This document shows positions 1 through 15,612 of a stretch of DNA of 64,000 nucleotides, piece after piece. Under the pieces are notes generated by a model. The model saw only the letters and a program-made list of their open reading frames with translations. It was not told where the DNA came from and did not search any database. Numbering within the stretch: the first letter of the stretch is position 1; the number at the start of each line of letters is the position of its first letter. The DNA is from Aureimonas sp. AU4 (GTDB lineage: Bacteria; Pseudomonadota; Alphaproteobacteria; Rhizobiales; Rhizobiaceae), in contig NZ_BBWK01000048.1 of NCBI RefSeq assembly GCF_001463765.1, positions 1-64,000 of the forward strand, read 5' to 3'. The translations under genes and the position numbers were made by a program.

Positions 1-133
1 AAACTTCAAATTTTTGCCGCAGCGCCTTTCTTCGCCTCCCTGCTGCACTTCACGTGCCGTGAAACTGCCTTCACGATGCGAACGTAACTGCCTCGCTTGA
101 GTTCGCGAATAGGTCGCAGGAATGGAGAGCGTC

Positions 134-544
134 ATGCGCAGATTGGTTGTGGGACTGGTTTTGGCCGGATGCCTTCATATGCATCCGGCCCGTGCAGATG
201 ATGCGGCAGATGTTCGAGCAGTCATTACCGGTCAGATGCAGGCGTTCCGGCACGGTGACGCCGTGAGTGCCTACGGTTTTGCAGCACCGAGTATCCAGAC
301 GATCTTTCCCTCGCCCGAACGCTTCATGAGTATGGTGATGCAGGGCTATGCCCCCGTCTATCAGGCGAAGGACGTAGCTTTCGGCCCGTTTACGACAGAG
401 GGCGGTGCACTCCGCCAGGACGCGTTCATCACCGATCGCGAAGGGCGAAGCTGGATCGCGAGCTACACACTGGAACGTCAATCGGACGGTAGCCTGAAGA
501 TCACGAGCTGCGCTATCCGCCGAGGGAACGACGTCAGCGCCTGA
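134..544 (+). CDS. DUF4864 domain-containing exported protein
   Basis: Small protein of 136 residues. The N-terminus has two arginines, a hydrophobic stretch and a likely signal peptidase site near residue 21 (HPARA-DDA), so it is probably exported to the periplasm. The body resembles DUF4864 proteins, which have an NTF2/SnoaL-like size and are often found beside tgt in Rhizobiales. No catalytic motif is seen and the function is unknown. An in-frame ATG at 122 also exists, but GGAG six bases before the ATG at 134 and the better signal peptide favour 134. It converges on tgt with 13 bases between stop codons and no clear terminator between them. Confidence 0.8.
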   Translation: MRRLVVGLVLAGCLHMHPARADDAADVRAVITGQMQAFRHGDAVSAYGFAAPSIQTIFPSPERFMSMVMQGYAPVYQAKDVAFGPFTTEGGALRQDAFITDREGRSWIASYTLERQSDGSLKITSCAIRRGNDVSA

Positions 545-557
545 TCGAAGCGTTAAA

Positions 558-1702
<1,145 letters not shown>

Positions 1703-1706
<4 letters not shown>

Positions 1707-2761
1707 GGAAGGTCCTTACGCTCCAGCAGGCACGCATCGCCGTAGGAGTAGAATCGATAACCCGCATCGATGGCGTGCCGATAGGCGTCCTGCATCCGCT
1801 CCCGACCGCTGAAGGCCGACACGAGCATAAACAGCGTCGAGCGCGGAAGGTGGAAGTTCGTGACCAGGACGTCCACCGCGCGAAACCGATATCCCGGCGT
1901 GATGAAGATATCGGTGGCATCCCGGAACGGGCGGATCTCACCATCCGTGGTGGCCGCGCTCTCGAGAAGGCGGAGCGACGTCGTTCCGATCGCAACGATC
2001 CGACGTCCGGAGCGTCGGTAGCCTGTCAGCCGTTCGGCCACATCCGGATCGACGATCCCGATCTCCGAATGCATTCGGTGCTCGGTCGTGTCGTCAGCCT
2101 TGACCGGAAGGAATGTTCCGGCGCCGACGTGCAATGTGACGAACTCGGCGGCGATACCCCTTTCGGCCAAGGCTACACGCAGTTCGGGCGTCATGTGGAG
2201 GCCGGCGGTCGGCGCCGCGACGGCACCGGGATCGCGCGCGAAGGACGTCTGATAATCCGACGCGTCGGCCGCATCGACCGGTCGGCGCGACGCGATGTAG
2301 GGAGGCAACGGCAGGACGCCAACCGAGGCGATCGCCGCGTCGAGATCCGCCCCGCCGCGATCGAACCGCAACGCGATCTCGCCGGCATCGCCCTTCGAGG
2401 CGACGTCGGCGGACAGCGCGCCGTCAGCGAAGACGATCGTGTCACCGACAGCCAGCTTCTTGGCAGGCCGTACAAAGGCGAGCCACATGTCGTGCGCTGC
2501 GCGCATGTGCAGCGTCACATCGATTCGAGCCGACGCGTCTCCGCGCTTCCGAATACCCGTGAGCTGGGCCGGAATGACACGCGTATCGTTGAGGACGATG
2601 ACGTCGTCGGGGCGCAGGAGGTCCGGGAGATCGCCGACGCGATGATCCGCCAATCCACCCGTAGGAGGCACCACGAGAAGCTTGGCCGACTCGCGCGGAA
2701 GAGCGGGCCGCAGCGCGATCCGCTCTTCCGGAAGGTCGAAGTCGAAGAGATCGACCCGCAT
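1703..2761 (-). CDS. queA: S-adenosylmethionine:tRNA ribosyltransferase-isomerase
   Basis: 352 residues. QueA transfers the ribosyl part of AdoMet to preQ1 in tRNA and isomerises it to epoxyqueuosine, the step after Tgt. The N-terminal signature ([17 protein letters not shown]) and the motifs [40 protein letters not shown] and the YGDACLL tail match the family along its whole length. The stop overlaps the GTG start of tgt by four bases. A short gap of about 20 bases separates it from the upstream cytosolic cyclophilin, so the genes are probably cotranscribed. Confidence 0.96.
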
Positions 2762-2784
2762 GTTCGTTTCGTCTAACCCGCGCG

Positions 2785-3255
2785 TCAGGCGTCGGCGGCG
2801 ACGCGCATGGTCGTGATGGAATCGGGATCGCGCACGGGTTCGCCACGCTTGATCTGATCAACGACGTCCATGCCCTCGATCACCTCACCCCAGACCGAAT
2901 ACTGCTTGTCGAGCCACGGAGCCCGCTCGAAGCAGATGAAGAACTGGGAGTTGGCCGAGTTGGGGTTGGCGGTACGCGCGGCCGAGACCGTACCGCGCTT
3001 GTGCGGCTCGGCCGAGAACTCGGCCTTGAGGTCCGGCTTGTCGGAACCACCCGAGCCCGTGCCCGTCGGATCGCCCGTTTGTGCCATGAACCCGTCGATC
3101 ACGCGATGGAACACGACGCCGTCGTAGAAACCCTCGCGGGCCAGCTCCTTGACACGCGCGACATGGTTCGGCGCCAGATCGGGACGCAGCTTGATCACCA
3201 CGCGACCCTTGGTGGTCTCGAGAACGAGCGTGTCTTCCGGGTTGTCGAAGGCCAT
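2785..3255 (-). CDS. ppiB: cytosolic peptidyl-prolyl cis-trans isomerase (cyclophilin)
   Basis: 156 residues, a single cyclophilin domain with no signal peptide. Core motifs are present: [19 protein letters not shown] with the catalytic Arg in [15 protein letters not shown], and [12 protein letters not shown]. The start at MAFDNPED is chosen because AAAGGAGAAGGC precedes it directly; a longer reading adds 16 residues without similarity. It lies just downstream of a second, exported cyclophilin (3370-3921) that shares most of the same motifs, so the pair probably arose by duplication and covers cytosol and periplasm separately. Confidence 0.93.
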   Translation of the reverse strand: MAFDNPEDTLVLETTKGRVVIKLRPDLAPNHVARVKELAREGFYDGVVFHRVIDGFMAQTGDPTGTGSGGSDKPDLKAEFSAEPHKRGTVSAARTANPNSANSQFFICFERAPWLDKQYSVWGEVIEGMDVVDQIKRGEPVRDPDSITTMRVAADA

Positions 3256-3369
3256 GCCTTCTCCTTTGCAACGATTGCTGGTCGTCGGACGGCGATACGC
3301 CACCCGTTCGATGGGGCCTGCATGGCCGATCGGGATCGCGCTGGCAAGCGCAGGCCCGATCGGTGGATC

Positions 3370-3921
3370 TTACTGAGAGTCGGCGGCGACCTTGACGCTC
3401 ACCATTTTGTCGGGGTTCTGAACGGTGCCATTAGCGTTCGCGTCGCCCTTCTTGATCTTGTCGACGACGTCCATGCCCTTCGTCACCTTGCCGACGACGG
3501 TGTACTGGCCGTCCAGGAACGGGCCGTCCGCCAGCATGATGAAGAACTGCGAATTGGCCGAATTCGGACTGCTCGAACGCGCCATGCCGACGGTTCCGCG
3601 CGAGAAGGTCTCCTCCGAGAACTCGGCCTTGAGGTCGGGCAGCTTCGAGCCGCCCATGCCGGTACCCGTCGGGTCCCCCGTCTGTGCCATGAACCCGTCG
3701 ATGACGCGGTGAAATACGACGCCGTCGTAGAACCCCTGACGCGCGAGCGTCTTGATCTGCTCGACATGCTTGGGTGCCAGATCGGGGCGCAGCGCAACAT
3801 CGATCTCGCCCTTGTCGGTCTTGATGACGAGGGTGTTCTGTGCACCGGCGGTCTGCGCGAGCGCGGGAACGGCACCGACGAAGAGACCGGCGGCGAGGCC
3901 GAGGGCGACGAACAGCTTCAT
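3370..3921 (-). CDS. ppiA: exported peptidyl-prolyl cis-trans isomerase (cyclophilin)
   Basis: 183 residues. A signal peptide covers about residues 1-22 (MKLFVALGLAAG, cleavage near PALAQ), followed by a cyclophilin domain with [25 protein letters not shown] and FLDGQYTVVGKV. It should assist proline isomerisation of exported proteins in the periplasm. CAGGAG lies before the ATG with normal spacing. It sits 19 bases downstream of coaD and upstream of its cytosolic paralogue, in the gyrA-to-tgt gene string. Confidence 0.93.
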   Translation of the reverse strand: MKLFVALGLAAGLFVGAVPALAQTAGAQNTLVIKTDKGEIDVALRPDLAPKHVEQIKTLARQGFYDGVVFHRVIDGFMAQTGDPTGTGMGGSKLPDLKAEFSEETFSRGTVGMARSSSPNSANSQFFIMLADGPFLDGQYTVVGKVTKGMDVVDKIKKGDANANGTVQNPDKMVSVKVAADSQ

Positions 3922-3940
3922 GAAGAACTCCTGAGCGGCA

Positions 3941-4420
3941 TCAGCGCCGCGGGTATCGTGTCAGCAAGGCATCGAGAACGACAGGAGGCACGAAGGACGA
4001 AACGTCCCCTCCCATCGCGGCGATCTGGCGAACCAATGTGGCCGTTATGGGCCGTTCGGCGGGTCGCGCCGGCAGGAACACGGTCTCGACATCGGGCGCC
4101 ATCGCACCGTTCATGCCGCTCATCTGCATCTCATAGTCGAGATCGGTGCCGTCGCGCAGCCCCCGCACCATCGCGCAGGCGCCCTGCCGACGGGCCTCGT
4201 CGACGGCGAGGCCTTCGAAGAAGACGACGCTGACGCGCGCATCGGCACGGCACGCCCTGAGAAGTCGAGCACGCTCCTCGGCCGGCAAAAGCGGAGCCTT
4301 GCCGGGATGGACGCCGATCGCGACGACGACACGGTCGAAAAGGCGCAGGGCGGTGTCGAGCACTGCGAGATGGCCGAGCGTCGGCGGATCGAACGACCCC
4401 GTGTAAAGTGCGATCCTCAT
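3941..4420 (-). CDS. coaD: phosphopantetheine adenylyltransferase
   Basis: 159 residues, the usual CoaD length. It joins ATP and 4'-phosphopantetheine to dephospho-CoA, the next-to-last step of coenzyme A synthesis. The nucleotidyltransferase T-x-G-H motif is in [12 protein letters not shown], and [14 protein letters not shown] matches the family substrate-binding segment. The C-terminal [10 protein letters not shown] corresponds to the usual ISSTxVRE region in a more divergent form. It lies between gyrA and the cyclophilins, as is common in Rhizobiales. Confidence 0.96.
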   Translation of the reverse strand: MRIALYTGSFDPPTLGHLAVLDTALRLFDRVVVAIGVHPGKAPLLPAEERARLLRACRADARVSVVFFEGLAVDEARRQGACAMVRGLRDGTDLDYEMQMSGMNGAMAPDVETVFLPARPAERPITATLVRQIAAMGGDVSSFVPPVVLDALLTRYPRR

Positions 4421-4580
4421 CGCGTTTCCCGTTCGCCTGACGCGGTCCTAAGCGGACACCGTGCCGCAACGCCGCGCCGTCTTGCGCTTCGATGGTGTGG
4501 TACCGATTTAGGTTACTGAAATGCTGACGGAACGAAGTCCGTCCACATCTCATTTATGTGTCCGAAACCGGAGACGACCG

Positions 4581-4709
4581 ATGCTGCTGTTTGCCCTCTG
4601 CCTCACCATGGTGTCGGCTCTCGTGACCGCGACGGCGATCGCGACGCACAACGAGGCGCAGCGGATTCGCGTCCGTGCAACGGCAAAGCGCAACCGTATC
4701 TTCCGCTGA
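4581..4709 (+). CDS. possible small single-span membrane protein
   Basis: 42 residues. About residues 2-22 are hydrophobic (LLFALCLTMVSALVTATA), and the rest is basic (RIRVRATAKRNRIFR), giving the look of a one-helix membrane peptide with a positive cytoplasmic tail. GGAG lies 7-8 bases upstream of the ATG. It is antisense to the direction of its neighbours gyrA and coaD and fills the gap between them. No family is recognised. The case rests on the ribosome-binding site and the sensible membrane pattern only, so it may be a chance frame. Confidence 0.3.
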   Translation: MLLFALCLTMVSALVTATAIATHNEAQRIRVRATAKRNRIFR

Positions 4710-4753
4710 ACGGCTCAAGGACGCCCCGATCGGGAGCGCCCTCGTGACGCCTG

Positions 4754-7525
4754 TCACTCCGGCGGGATGTCGTCTTCCGTCGTATCCGCGGCACCGGTGT
4801 CGATCTCGACCGCGGCGTCATCCCCGCCTTGATCGGGTATGCGCTCGACCGACACGACGCGCTCACCATCGCCCGTGTTGAAGATGGTGACGCCCTTCGT
4901 GGCGCGGCCGGCGATGCGAATACCCTCGACCGGCACGCGAATCATCTGCCCCCGATCCGAGATGAGCAGGATCTGGTCGCCCGACTCAACCGGGAAGTTC
5001 GCGACAAGCGAACCGATCTCGTTCAGCTTCGAGACGTCGGTCGCGCGTATGCCCTTGCCGCCCCGTCCCGTCACGCGGAAATCGTAGCTCGATGACCGCT
5101 TGCCGTATCCGTACTCGCTGAGCGAAAGCACGAACTCCTCGGCCGCGCTGAGGAAGGCGTAGCGCTCCTGATTGAGCGACACTTCCTCGACCGCCTCGTC
5201 CTCGGTCGACTCGACTGCGGCACCTTCGCCCTCCACGGCACGTCGCATCTTGCCGTAGGCAACGCGCTCGGCCGGCGTGACCTCGACATGGCGGAGAATG
5301 GCCATCGAGATAAGACGGTCACCGTCACCCAACGCCATGCCGCGAACGCCCACCGAATTGCGGCCCGCGAAAACGCGAACATCGGGAACGCGGAAGCGGA
5401 TGCACTGTCCGCTGGCTGCGGTCAGGAGAACGTCGTCATCCTCGGAGCAGGTCGCGACCGCCAGGATCTCGTCGCCGCTCTCCTCAAGCTTCATCGCGAT
5501 CTTGCCGTTGCGATTGACCTGAATGAAGTCGGACAGCTTGTTGCGGCGAACAGTGCCCTTCGTGGTCGCGAACATGACGTTCAGTTCGCCTGCTGCCGCC
5601 TCGTCGTTTGGCAGCGGAAGGATCGAGGTTATGCGCTCGCCCTTCTCCAGCGGCAGCATGTTGACCAGTGCCTTGCCACGTGACTGCGGATTAGCCAGCG
5701 GCAGACGCCAGACCTTCTCCTTGTAGACGATGCCGCGTGAGGAAAAGAACAGGACCGGCGTGTGGGTATTCGCCACGAAGAGGCGGGTAACGGAGTCCTC
5801 CTCGCCCTTCAGCGCCATCCCGGAGCGGCCCTTCCCGCCTCGACGCTGAGCCCGGTAGATGCTGAGCGGCACGCGCTTGATGTAGCCGCCGTGACTGACG
5901 GTCACGACCATGTCCTCGCGCGGAATCAGATCCTCGTCTTCGAGGTCGGCCGCCCCTTCGGTGAGTTCGGTGCGGCGCGGCGTCGCGAATTCCTCGCGAA
6001 CGGCGAGCAGCTCATCCTTGGCGATCTCGCGCACGCGCACGCGCGACGACAGGATCTCAAGATACTCGCGGATTTCCTGGCCGATCTTATTCAGCTCGTC
6101 GCCGATCTCGTCGCGACCGAGTGCCGTCAGGCGCTGAAGGCGCAGGTCGAGGATCGCGCGCGCCTGCGTCTCGGATAGACGATAGGTGCCCGCCTCGGAA
6201 ATGCGGTGGCGCGGGTCGTCGATGAGCCTGATCAGCGGCGCGATGTCCTTTGCATCCCACTCGCGCTCCATCAGCTGCTCGCGCGCCGTCGTCGGGTCGG
6301 GTGCATGACGGATCAGCTTGATGACCTCGTCGATGTTGGCGACGGCGATCGCCAGACCCGCCAAGACGTGCGCCCGCTCGCGCGCCTTGCGCAGGAGGTA
6401 CTTGGTGCGCCGCTGAATGACCTCCTCGCGGAAGGCGACGAAGGCCGACAGCATGTCGAGCAGCGTCATCTGCTCCGGCTTGCCGCCGTTCAGCGCGACC
6501 ATGTTCGCGCCGAAGGTCGTCTGGAGCGGCGTGAAGCGGTAGAGCTGGTTCAGCACGACGTCGGACGAGGCGTCGCGCTTCAGCTCGACCACCACGCGGT
6601 AGCCCTCGCGATCGCTTTCGTCGCGGATGTCGGAGATGCCCTCAATGCGCTTCTCGCGCACCAGATCGGCCATCTTCTCGATCATCGAGGCCTTGTTGAC
6701 CTGATACGGGATCTCCGTGACGACGATCTGCTCGCGATCGCCGCGCATCTGCTCGATATGCACCTTGCCGCGCATGAGGATCGAGCCGCGCCCCGTCGAA
6801 TAGGCCGAGAGGATGCCGGCGCGCCCCAGAACCATCGCACCCGTCGGAAAGTCCGGCCCCGGGATGAACTCCATGAGCTCCGGCAGGGTCAAGCCCGAGT
6901 TGTCGATCAGTGCGACGCAGCCGTCGATCAGCTCGCCGAGATTATGCGGCGGAATGTTGGTCGCCATGCCGACGGCGATGCCGCCAGAGCCGTTGAGCAG
7001 CAGGTTCGGCACGCGCGCCGGAAGCACGACCGGCTCGAGTTCGCGCCCGTCGTAGTTCTCCTGGAAGTCGACCGTCTCCTTCTCGATGTCGGTGAGGATG
7101 GCCTCCGACACCTTCTGCAGGCGGCACTCGGTGTAGCGCATCGCGGCCGGCGGATCGCCATCGATGGAGCCGAAGTTGCCCTGGCCGTTGATCAGCGGCG
7201 CGCGAAGCGAGAAGTCCTGCGCCATGCGCACGAGCGCGTCGTAGATCGACGAGTCGCCATGCGGATGGAACTTGCCCATCACCTCGCCGACCACGCCGGC
7301 CGACTTGCGGAAGGGCTTGTTGTAGACGAGTCCCATCTCGTGCATCGCGTAGAGCACGCGCCGATGCACTGGCTTGAGGCCGTCGCGCACGTCGGGCAGC
7401 GCGCGGCTCACGATCACGCTCATCGCGTAGTCGAGATAGGAGCGCTGCATTTCCTCGATGATGGAAACGGGCTCGATGCCGCTCGGGCGCTCGGGCGGCA
7501 GTTCGTTCTCGTTGACGTCGGACAA
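4754..7525 (-). CDS. gyrA: DNA gyrase subunit A
   Basis: 923 residues. GyrA is the DNA-cleaving subunit of gyrase. The breakage-reunion domain has the active-site Tyr at about 131 (AAMRYTE), and the quinolone-determining region reads [11 protein letters not shown] with Ser-92 and Asp-96 at the places of E. coli Ser-83 and Asp-87, so it looks quinolone-sensitive. The C-terminal wrapping domain carries the GyrA-box QRRGGKG, which separates it from ParC. A charged acidic insert lies near residues 745-770, as in other alphaproteobacterial GyrA. The start appears to be TTG: no ATG or GTG lies upstream in frame, and the next ATG falls inside conserved sequence. GGGAAAG precedes it. Confidence 0.96.
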   Translation of the reverse strand: MSDVNENELPPERPSGIEPVSIIEEMQRSYLDYAMSVIVSRALPDVRDGLKPVHRRVLYAMHEMGLVYNKPFRKSAGVVGEVMGKFHPHGDSSIYDALVRMAQDFSLRAPLINGQGNFGSIDGDPPAAMRYTECRLQKVSEAILTDIEKETVDFQENYDGRELEPVVLPARVPNLLLNGSGGIAVGMATNIPPHNLGELIDGCVALIDNSGLTLPELMEFIPGPDFPTGAMVLGRAGILSAYSTGRGSILMRGKVHIEQMRGDREQIVVTEIPYQVNKASMIEKMADLVREKRIEGISDIRDESDREGYRVVVELKRDASSDVVLNQLYRFTPLQTTFGANMVALNGGKPEQMTLLDMLSAFVAFREEVIQRRTKYLLRKARERAHVLAGLAIAVANIDEVIKLIRHAPDPTTAREQLMEREWDAKDIAPLIRLIDDPRHRISEAGTYRLSETQARAILDLRLQRLTALGRDEIGDELNKIGQEIREYLEILSSRVRVREIAKDELLAVREEFATPRRTELTEGAADLEDEDLIPREDMVVTVSHGGYIKRVPLSIYRAQRRGGKGRSGMALKGEEDSVTRLFVANTHTPVLFFSSRGIVYKEKVWRLPLANPQSRGKALVNMLPLEKGERITSILPLPNDEAAAGELNVMFATTKGTVRRNKLSDFIQVNRNGKIAMKLEESGDEILAVATCSEDDDVLLTAASGQCIRFRVPDVRVFAGRNSVGVRGMALGDGDRLISMAILRHVEVTPAERVAYGKMRRAVEGEGAAVESTEDEAVEEVSLNQERYAFLSAAEEFVLSLSEYGYGKRSSSYDFRVTGRGGKGIRATDVSKLNEIGSLVANFPVESGDQILLISDRGQMIRVPVEGIRIAGRATKGVTIFNTGDGERVVSVERIPDQGGDDAAVEIDTGAADTTEDDIPPE

Positions 7526-7736
7526 AGGACTTTCCCGATGATTTCGAGGCGGCCCACATTAGAACGCCGCCATGACCGCGCGCAAACGCGCTCCGGTCTT
7601 TGTCATGACTCTATACCGGTTATTTAATCATGCTCGCCGCGAATTGCACGTGCAGCAGAAGCGCTCCCCGGAATGGAGCCTTGCGGCGAGCAATGCGCTC
7701 GCTTAACCGGCAGGACGACCAACCGGACCCCGCCCC

Positions 7737-8408
7737 ATGATCGAGACGTTGCTGAACGGCTTCATCACGCTGTTCGTCATCATCGACCCCGTCGGGCTCG
7801 CCCCGCTCTTCCTGGGCCTGACCCCGGGCCTGCCGATGGCGGAGCGGCGTCGCATTGCGCGCAACGGCTGCCTGATCGCCTTCGGCATCCTCGCGGCGTT
7901 CGGCCTCGTCGGCGTCATCGTGCTCAAGGCGCTCGGCATCTCGCTCGGCGCGTTCCGCGTGGCTGGCGGCCTGTTCCTGTTCTGGATCGCCTTCGAACTC
8001 GTCTTCGAGAAGCGGCGCAAGCGAAAGGAACAGGATGCCGAGGCCGCGATGACCGACCATGAGGCGTCTGAAATTGCAGCCGTGCCGCTCGCCATTCCCC
8101 TGATGGCGGGCCCGGGCGCCATATCGGCCGTGATCCTCCTGTCGGGCGCCCTGCCGGGACCCGCCGGACAGGCGAGCCTCCTGCTCGTGATCGCCGCCGT
8201 GATCGCCGCGACCTACGCGCTCCTCGCCGTCGCCAATCGCTTCGACCGGCTGATCGGCCATACGGGACGCGCCGTGGTCACGCGGCTGCTCGGCGTTCTT
8301 CTGGCAGCCCTAGCCGTCCAGTTCGTGGCCGATGGCATCGCGGAACTGGCGCGGCAGTCGGGATACGTCGCGGTGAGCGCGACGTATCCCGCCATCGACC
8401 CGGCCTAG
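7737..8408 (+). CDS. MarC-family integral membrane protein
   Basis: 223 residues with about six hydrophobic segments. The N-terminal [21 protein letters not shown] is the hallmark of the MarC/NAAT family, which was once linked to multiple antibiotic resistance; its real substrate is unsettled. It is divergent from gyrA, with about 210 bases between the two starts that must hold both promoters. Its stop codon overlaps the ssb stop within a shared CTAG, so the two genes converge with no room for a terminator. Confidence 0.9.
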   Translation: MIETLLNGFITLFVIIDPVGLAPLFLGLTPGLPMAERRRIARNGCLIAFGILAAFGLVGVIVLKALGISLGAFRVAGGLFLFWIAFELVFEKRRKRKEQDAEAAMTDHEASEIAAVPLAIPLMAGPGAISAVILLSGALPGPAGQASLLLVIAAVIAATYALLAVANRFDRLIGHTGRAVVTRLLGVLLAALAVQFVADGIAELARQSGYVAVSATYPAIDPA

Positions 8409-8956
8409 AACGGGATCTCGTCGTCCATGTCGTGCGACGGACGCGGGCTGCCACGATCGCTCGAACCGCCGCCGTAGCCACCACCGCCGCCACCGCCGCG
8501 CGAACCTCCGCCTCCGCCAGCGCCACCGCCGTAGGAACCGCCGCCGGAGCGACCGCCGCTCCGTTCACCGCCGCCGTAGCCGCCTTCCGAGCCGCCCTCG
8601 CCGCCACGTCCGTCGAGCATCTGCAGCTCGCCGCGGAACCGCTGGAGAACGATTTCCGTCGCATACCGCTTCTGGCCGGACTGGTCGTCCCACGAGCGCG
8701 TCTGCAGCTGCCCCTCGATATAGACCTTCGCGCCCTTCTTCAGGTACTGCTCGGCGACCTTCACAAGGCCCTCGTTGAAGATGACGACCTGATGCCACTC
8801 CGTGCGCTCCTTGCGCTCCCCGGAGTTCTTGTCGCGCCAGGTCTCGGAGGTCGCGATGCGAAGGTTCGCGACGGCGTCGCCCGAATTCAGACGCTTGATC
8901 TCGGGATCCGCGCCGAGATTGCCGACCAGAATGACCTTATTCACGCTACCGGCCAT
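8405..8956 (-). CDS. ssb: single-stranded DNA-binding protein
   Basis: 183 residues. The OB-fold covers about residues 1-110 ([47 protein letters not shown]). A glycine-rich, low-complexity linker follows (about 120-165), and the acidic tip ends in DDEIPF, the docking peptide for repair and replication partners. SSB coats single-stranded DNA in replication, recombination and repair. It diverges from uvrA, and a GAAC-N7-GAAC box lies between them at 9087-9101, so SOS control by LexA is likely. Confidence 0.97.
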   Translation of the reverse strand: MAGSVNKVILVGNLGADPEIKRLNSGDAVANLRIATSETWRDKNSGERKERTEWHQVVIFNEGLVKVAEQYLKKGAKVYIEGQLQTRSWDDQSGQKRYATEIVLQRFRGELQMLDGRGGEGGSEGGYGGGERSGGRSGGGSYGGGAGGGGGSRGGGGGGGYGGGSSDRGSPRPSHDMDDEIPF

Positions 8957-9086
8957 GGTGCGTCTCCTCGTATGTTTCCGGGCCGCGACCGTAAGGCGTG
9001 CGGCTTCGCTTCGATAGGGTAGGGTTCACGCTGTCCCCAGGACTCGCCGCGTTCGTCCGCATTGCGCCGAGCGGTTGGGCAGTCTA

Positions 9087-9101
9087 GAACAAACGCGGAA
9101 C
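9087..9101 (+). promoter_or_regulatory. LexA (SOS) box, GAAC-N7-GAAC
   Basis: A direct repeat GAAC-AAACGCG-GAAC with exactly seven bases between the halves. This matches the alphaproteobacterial LexA operator GTTC-N7-GTTC read on the other strand. It lies 99 bases before the uvrA start and 131 bases before the ssb start, so one site could repress both divergent genes. uvrA and ssb are classic SOS genes, which supports the assignment. Confidence 0.8.
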
Positions 9102-9199
9102 GCTTTCGAGAGGGGAACGCGACCGCCCTCTTCGGCTTTGAATTCACCGGTTTGCTTCCGATATGGGGAGCGGCAGAGATCAGCACGAGATTGGATCCC

Positions 9200-12076
<2,877 letters not shown>

Positions 12077-12097
12077 AGACCGAGCTTCGAGAGAAGA

Positions 12098-12113
12098 AAA
12101 CCGTTCGCGGTTT
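12098..12113. terminator. bidirectional hairpin between uvrA and nnrD
   Basis: Perfect 6-bp stem AAACCG / CGGTTT around a TTCG tetraloop, placed in the 36 bases between the convergent uvrA and nnrD stop codons. AAAA precedes it and TTT follows, so it has A/T-rich flanks in both directions and may end transcripts from both sides. The last base touches the nnrD stop codon. Confidence 0.6.
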
Positions 12114-13576
12114 CAGACAAGCTCACGCAGGACGGCAGGCAGCAGGCCAGGAAGATCTTCGGCGATGAGACCCGGGCCGTGGATTTCCGCCGCCCGGCCG
12201 TGCATCCAGACGCCGGCGCAGGCCGCCTCGAAGCGAGGAACGCCTGAGGCGAGCTGGCCGAGGATGATGCCGCCGAGAACGTCGCCGGAGCCGGCGGTGG
12301 CGAGCCAGGGCGTGCCCGTCGCATTGATGACCGCCCGGCCGTCGGGCGCCGCGACCACCGTATCCGCCCCCTTGAGAACGACGACGGCTCCGGCACGGCG
12401 AGCGGCAGCCCTTGCCTTCTCGTATTTGGCGCCTCCGTCCGCCGCGATGTCGGGGAAGAGTCGCGCGAACTCGCCCGCATGGGGCGTCAACACGCCGTCG
12501 CCGTTGTGGGTCAAAGCCTCGAACAACGCCTCCGGCGCTTCCTGGAACGACGTGAGCGCGTCGGCGTCGAGAACGACACTGCGTCCCGCCTTCAGCAGGG
12601 CTAGCGCACAATCGCGCGCTTTGGCGCCTATCCCGAATCCCGGACCAAGCACCGCCGCATTGAGGCGCTCATCATCGAGAATGGCCGCAAGCTGATCCGC
12701 GTCCTCGCAGCGCCGCAGCATCACGGCCGTCAGATGCGAGGCGTTGACCAGCATCGCCGAACCCGGCGAAAGGAGCGTGACCAGACCCGCGCAGGCGCGC
12801 AGCGCGGCCATGGCTGTCATTCGGGCAGCGCCCGTGCGGCTCGCGCCGCCGCCGAGGACGATCGCGTGCCCTCGGTCGAACTTATGGCCCGCTGCATCCG
12901 GCATCCTGAGCGACGGCATCCAGAGGGCCGGGTCGTTGCGCCACATCGGCGATTGTCCGCTCAAAGCCTCACGCAGTGCCGCCTCCGGCATGTCGATATC
13001 GGCGACCGATACCGTCCCGCAGCGTTCGCGACCCGGCATCAGAAGGTGCCCCGGGCGCAATCGCACAAAGGTCAAAGTCTCGTCTGCGTGGACCGTCACA
13101 CCGCGTTCCACGCCGGTTTTACCGTCAACGCCGCTTGGAAGATCGACGGCCAGAACGTGACAGGATGATGCGTTCAGCAGACGCACGGCTTCCGCCACTT
13201 CGCCAGAAAGGTCGCGCGACAACCCACCTCCGAATAGGGCGTCGACCACGAGATCGAAGGATGCCGGCGCGAAGGCGCTTAACGGCTCCCAGCCGGGCTC
13301 GTCCCGGCCGGACGCGAAGCCGTGGAGATCGGCGCCGGCCGAGCGCAACAGGTCGGCTGCCGCGACGCCATCCGCGCCATTGTTGCCAGGACCCGCAAGA
13401 ACGGCGACGCGACGACCGCGAACGCGATCGCCCAAGTGAGCCGCGATCGCCTGGGCGGCCCGCGACACGAGAACGTCTATCGGAATGCCCATGCGAACGG
13501 CATTCCGATCCGCGATCGTCATCGTGCGCGGCCCGACGAGTCGCAACGTATCGTGAACGTCGTTCGGATTGCCCAT
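12113..13576 (-). CDS. nnrD: bifunctional NAD(P)H-hydrate epimerase / ADP-dependent dehydratase
   Basis: 487 residues, a fusion of two repair activities for hydrated NAD(P)H. The N-terminal YjeF_N half (about 1-210) has LAGPGNNGADGVAAADLL and DLPSGVDGKTG and should epimerise the R and S forms. The C-terminal kinase-like half (about 225-487) has GHAIVLGGGASRTGAARM and ATAGSGDVLGGIILG with the catalytic Asp of the GSGD motif. AGGTGAG precedes the ATG. It diverges from glnB; a perfect 17-base palindrome lies between the two genes. This gene often neighbours glnB-glnA in Rhizobiales. Confidence 0.94.
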   Translation of the reverse strand: MGNPNDVHDTLRLVGPRTMTIADRNAVRMGIPIDVLVSRAAQAIAAHLGDRVRGRRVAVLAGPGNNGADGVAAADLLRSAGADLHGFASGRDEPGWEPLSAFAPASFDLVVDALFGGGLSRDLSGEVAEAVRLLNASSCHVLAVDLPSGVDGKTGVERGVTVHADETLTFVRLRPGHLLMPGRERCGTVSVADIDMPEAALREALSGQSPMWRNDPALWMPSLRMPDAAGHKFDRGHAIVLGGGASRTGAARMTAMAALRACAGLVTLLSPGSAMLVNASHLTAVMLRRCEDADQLAAILDDERLNAAVLGPGFGIGAKARDCALALLKAGRSVVLDADALTSFQEAPEALFEALTHNGDGVLTPHAGEFARLFPDIAADGGAKYEKARAAARRAGAVVVLKGADTVVAAPDGRAVINATGTPWLATAGSGDVLGGIILGQLASGVPRFEAACAGVWMHGRAAEIHGPGLIAEDLPGLLPAVLRELV

Positions 13577-13611
13577 TTTCTCACCTAGTTGCCTAAAATA
13601 TTAGCAGAATT

Positions 13612-13628
13612 TGCCGAACGGTTCGGCA
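13612..13628. promoter_or_regulatory. perfect palindrome upstream of glnB
   Basis: TGCCGAAC-G-GTTCGGCA is an 8-bp perfect inverted repeat around one base. It lies 36 bases from the nnrD start and 136 bases from the glnB start, in the shared upstream region. Its size and symmetry suit a dimeric regulator. It does not fit the NtrC consensus (TGCACC-N5-GGTGCA), so the regulator is unknown. Confidence 0.4.
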
Positions 13629-13760
13629 CTCCTCGTCGCGTCTGTGGTGGAAGCGGCACGCGTCAGGGGATAGAGAACGTCAGGCAGCCCGAGTGGCGCC
13701 GGGCGGCCCGTTCAGCGGCCCCGGACGTCGCCCGCAGCGGTGGAAGATGGGAGGGACTGA

Positions 13761-14102
<342 letters not shown>

Positions 14103-14150
14103 TCGCGCGTCCCGCCCCGCCTCGAAGACCATCCAACAGGAAGGACCCCG

Positions 14151-15560
<1,410 letters not shown>

Positions 15561-15584
15561 TCCTCGAAGGATCCCCTGAGACGA

Positions 15585-15612
15585 GGGCTTCCGCCAGCGC
15601 GGGGGCCCTTTT
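15585..15612 (+). terminator. rho-independent terminator after glnA
   Basis: Ten-pair stem GGGCTTCCGC / GCGGGGGCCC with two G-U pairs, a CAGC loop and then TTTT. It lies 24 bases after the glnA stop. The last T is also the first base of the convergent hydrolase stop codon. Confidence 0.8.

Noticed and set aside
4526-4543. Hairpin GACGGA-N6-TCCGTC between gyrA and coaD
   Set aside because: Only six pairs and no T-tract; it may arise by chance in this base composition.
6206-7627. 473-codon plus-strand open frame over gyrA
   Set aside because: It is the antisense of conserved gyrA codons, rich in His, Arg, Asp and Val without any fold motif. Such frames are common opposite GC-rich genes.
13629-13660. 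Possible sigma-54 promoter before glnB (CGGCAC-N5-GTCGC)
   Set aside because: The -12 element lacks TTGC, and the -24 element is only partial, so the match is too weak.
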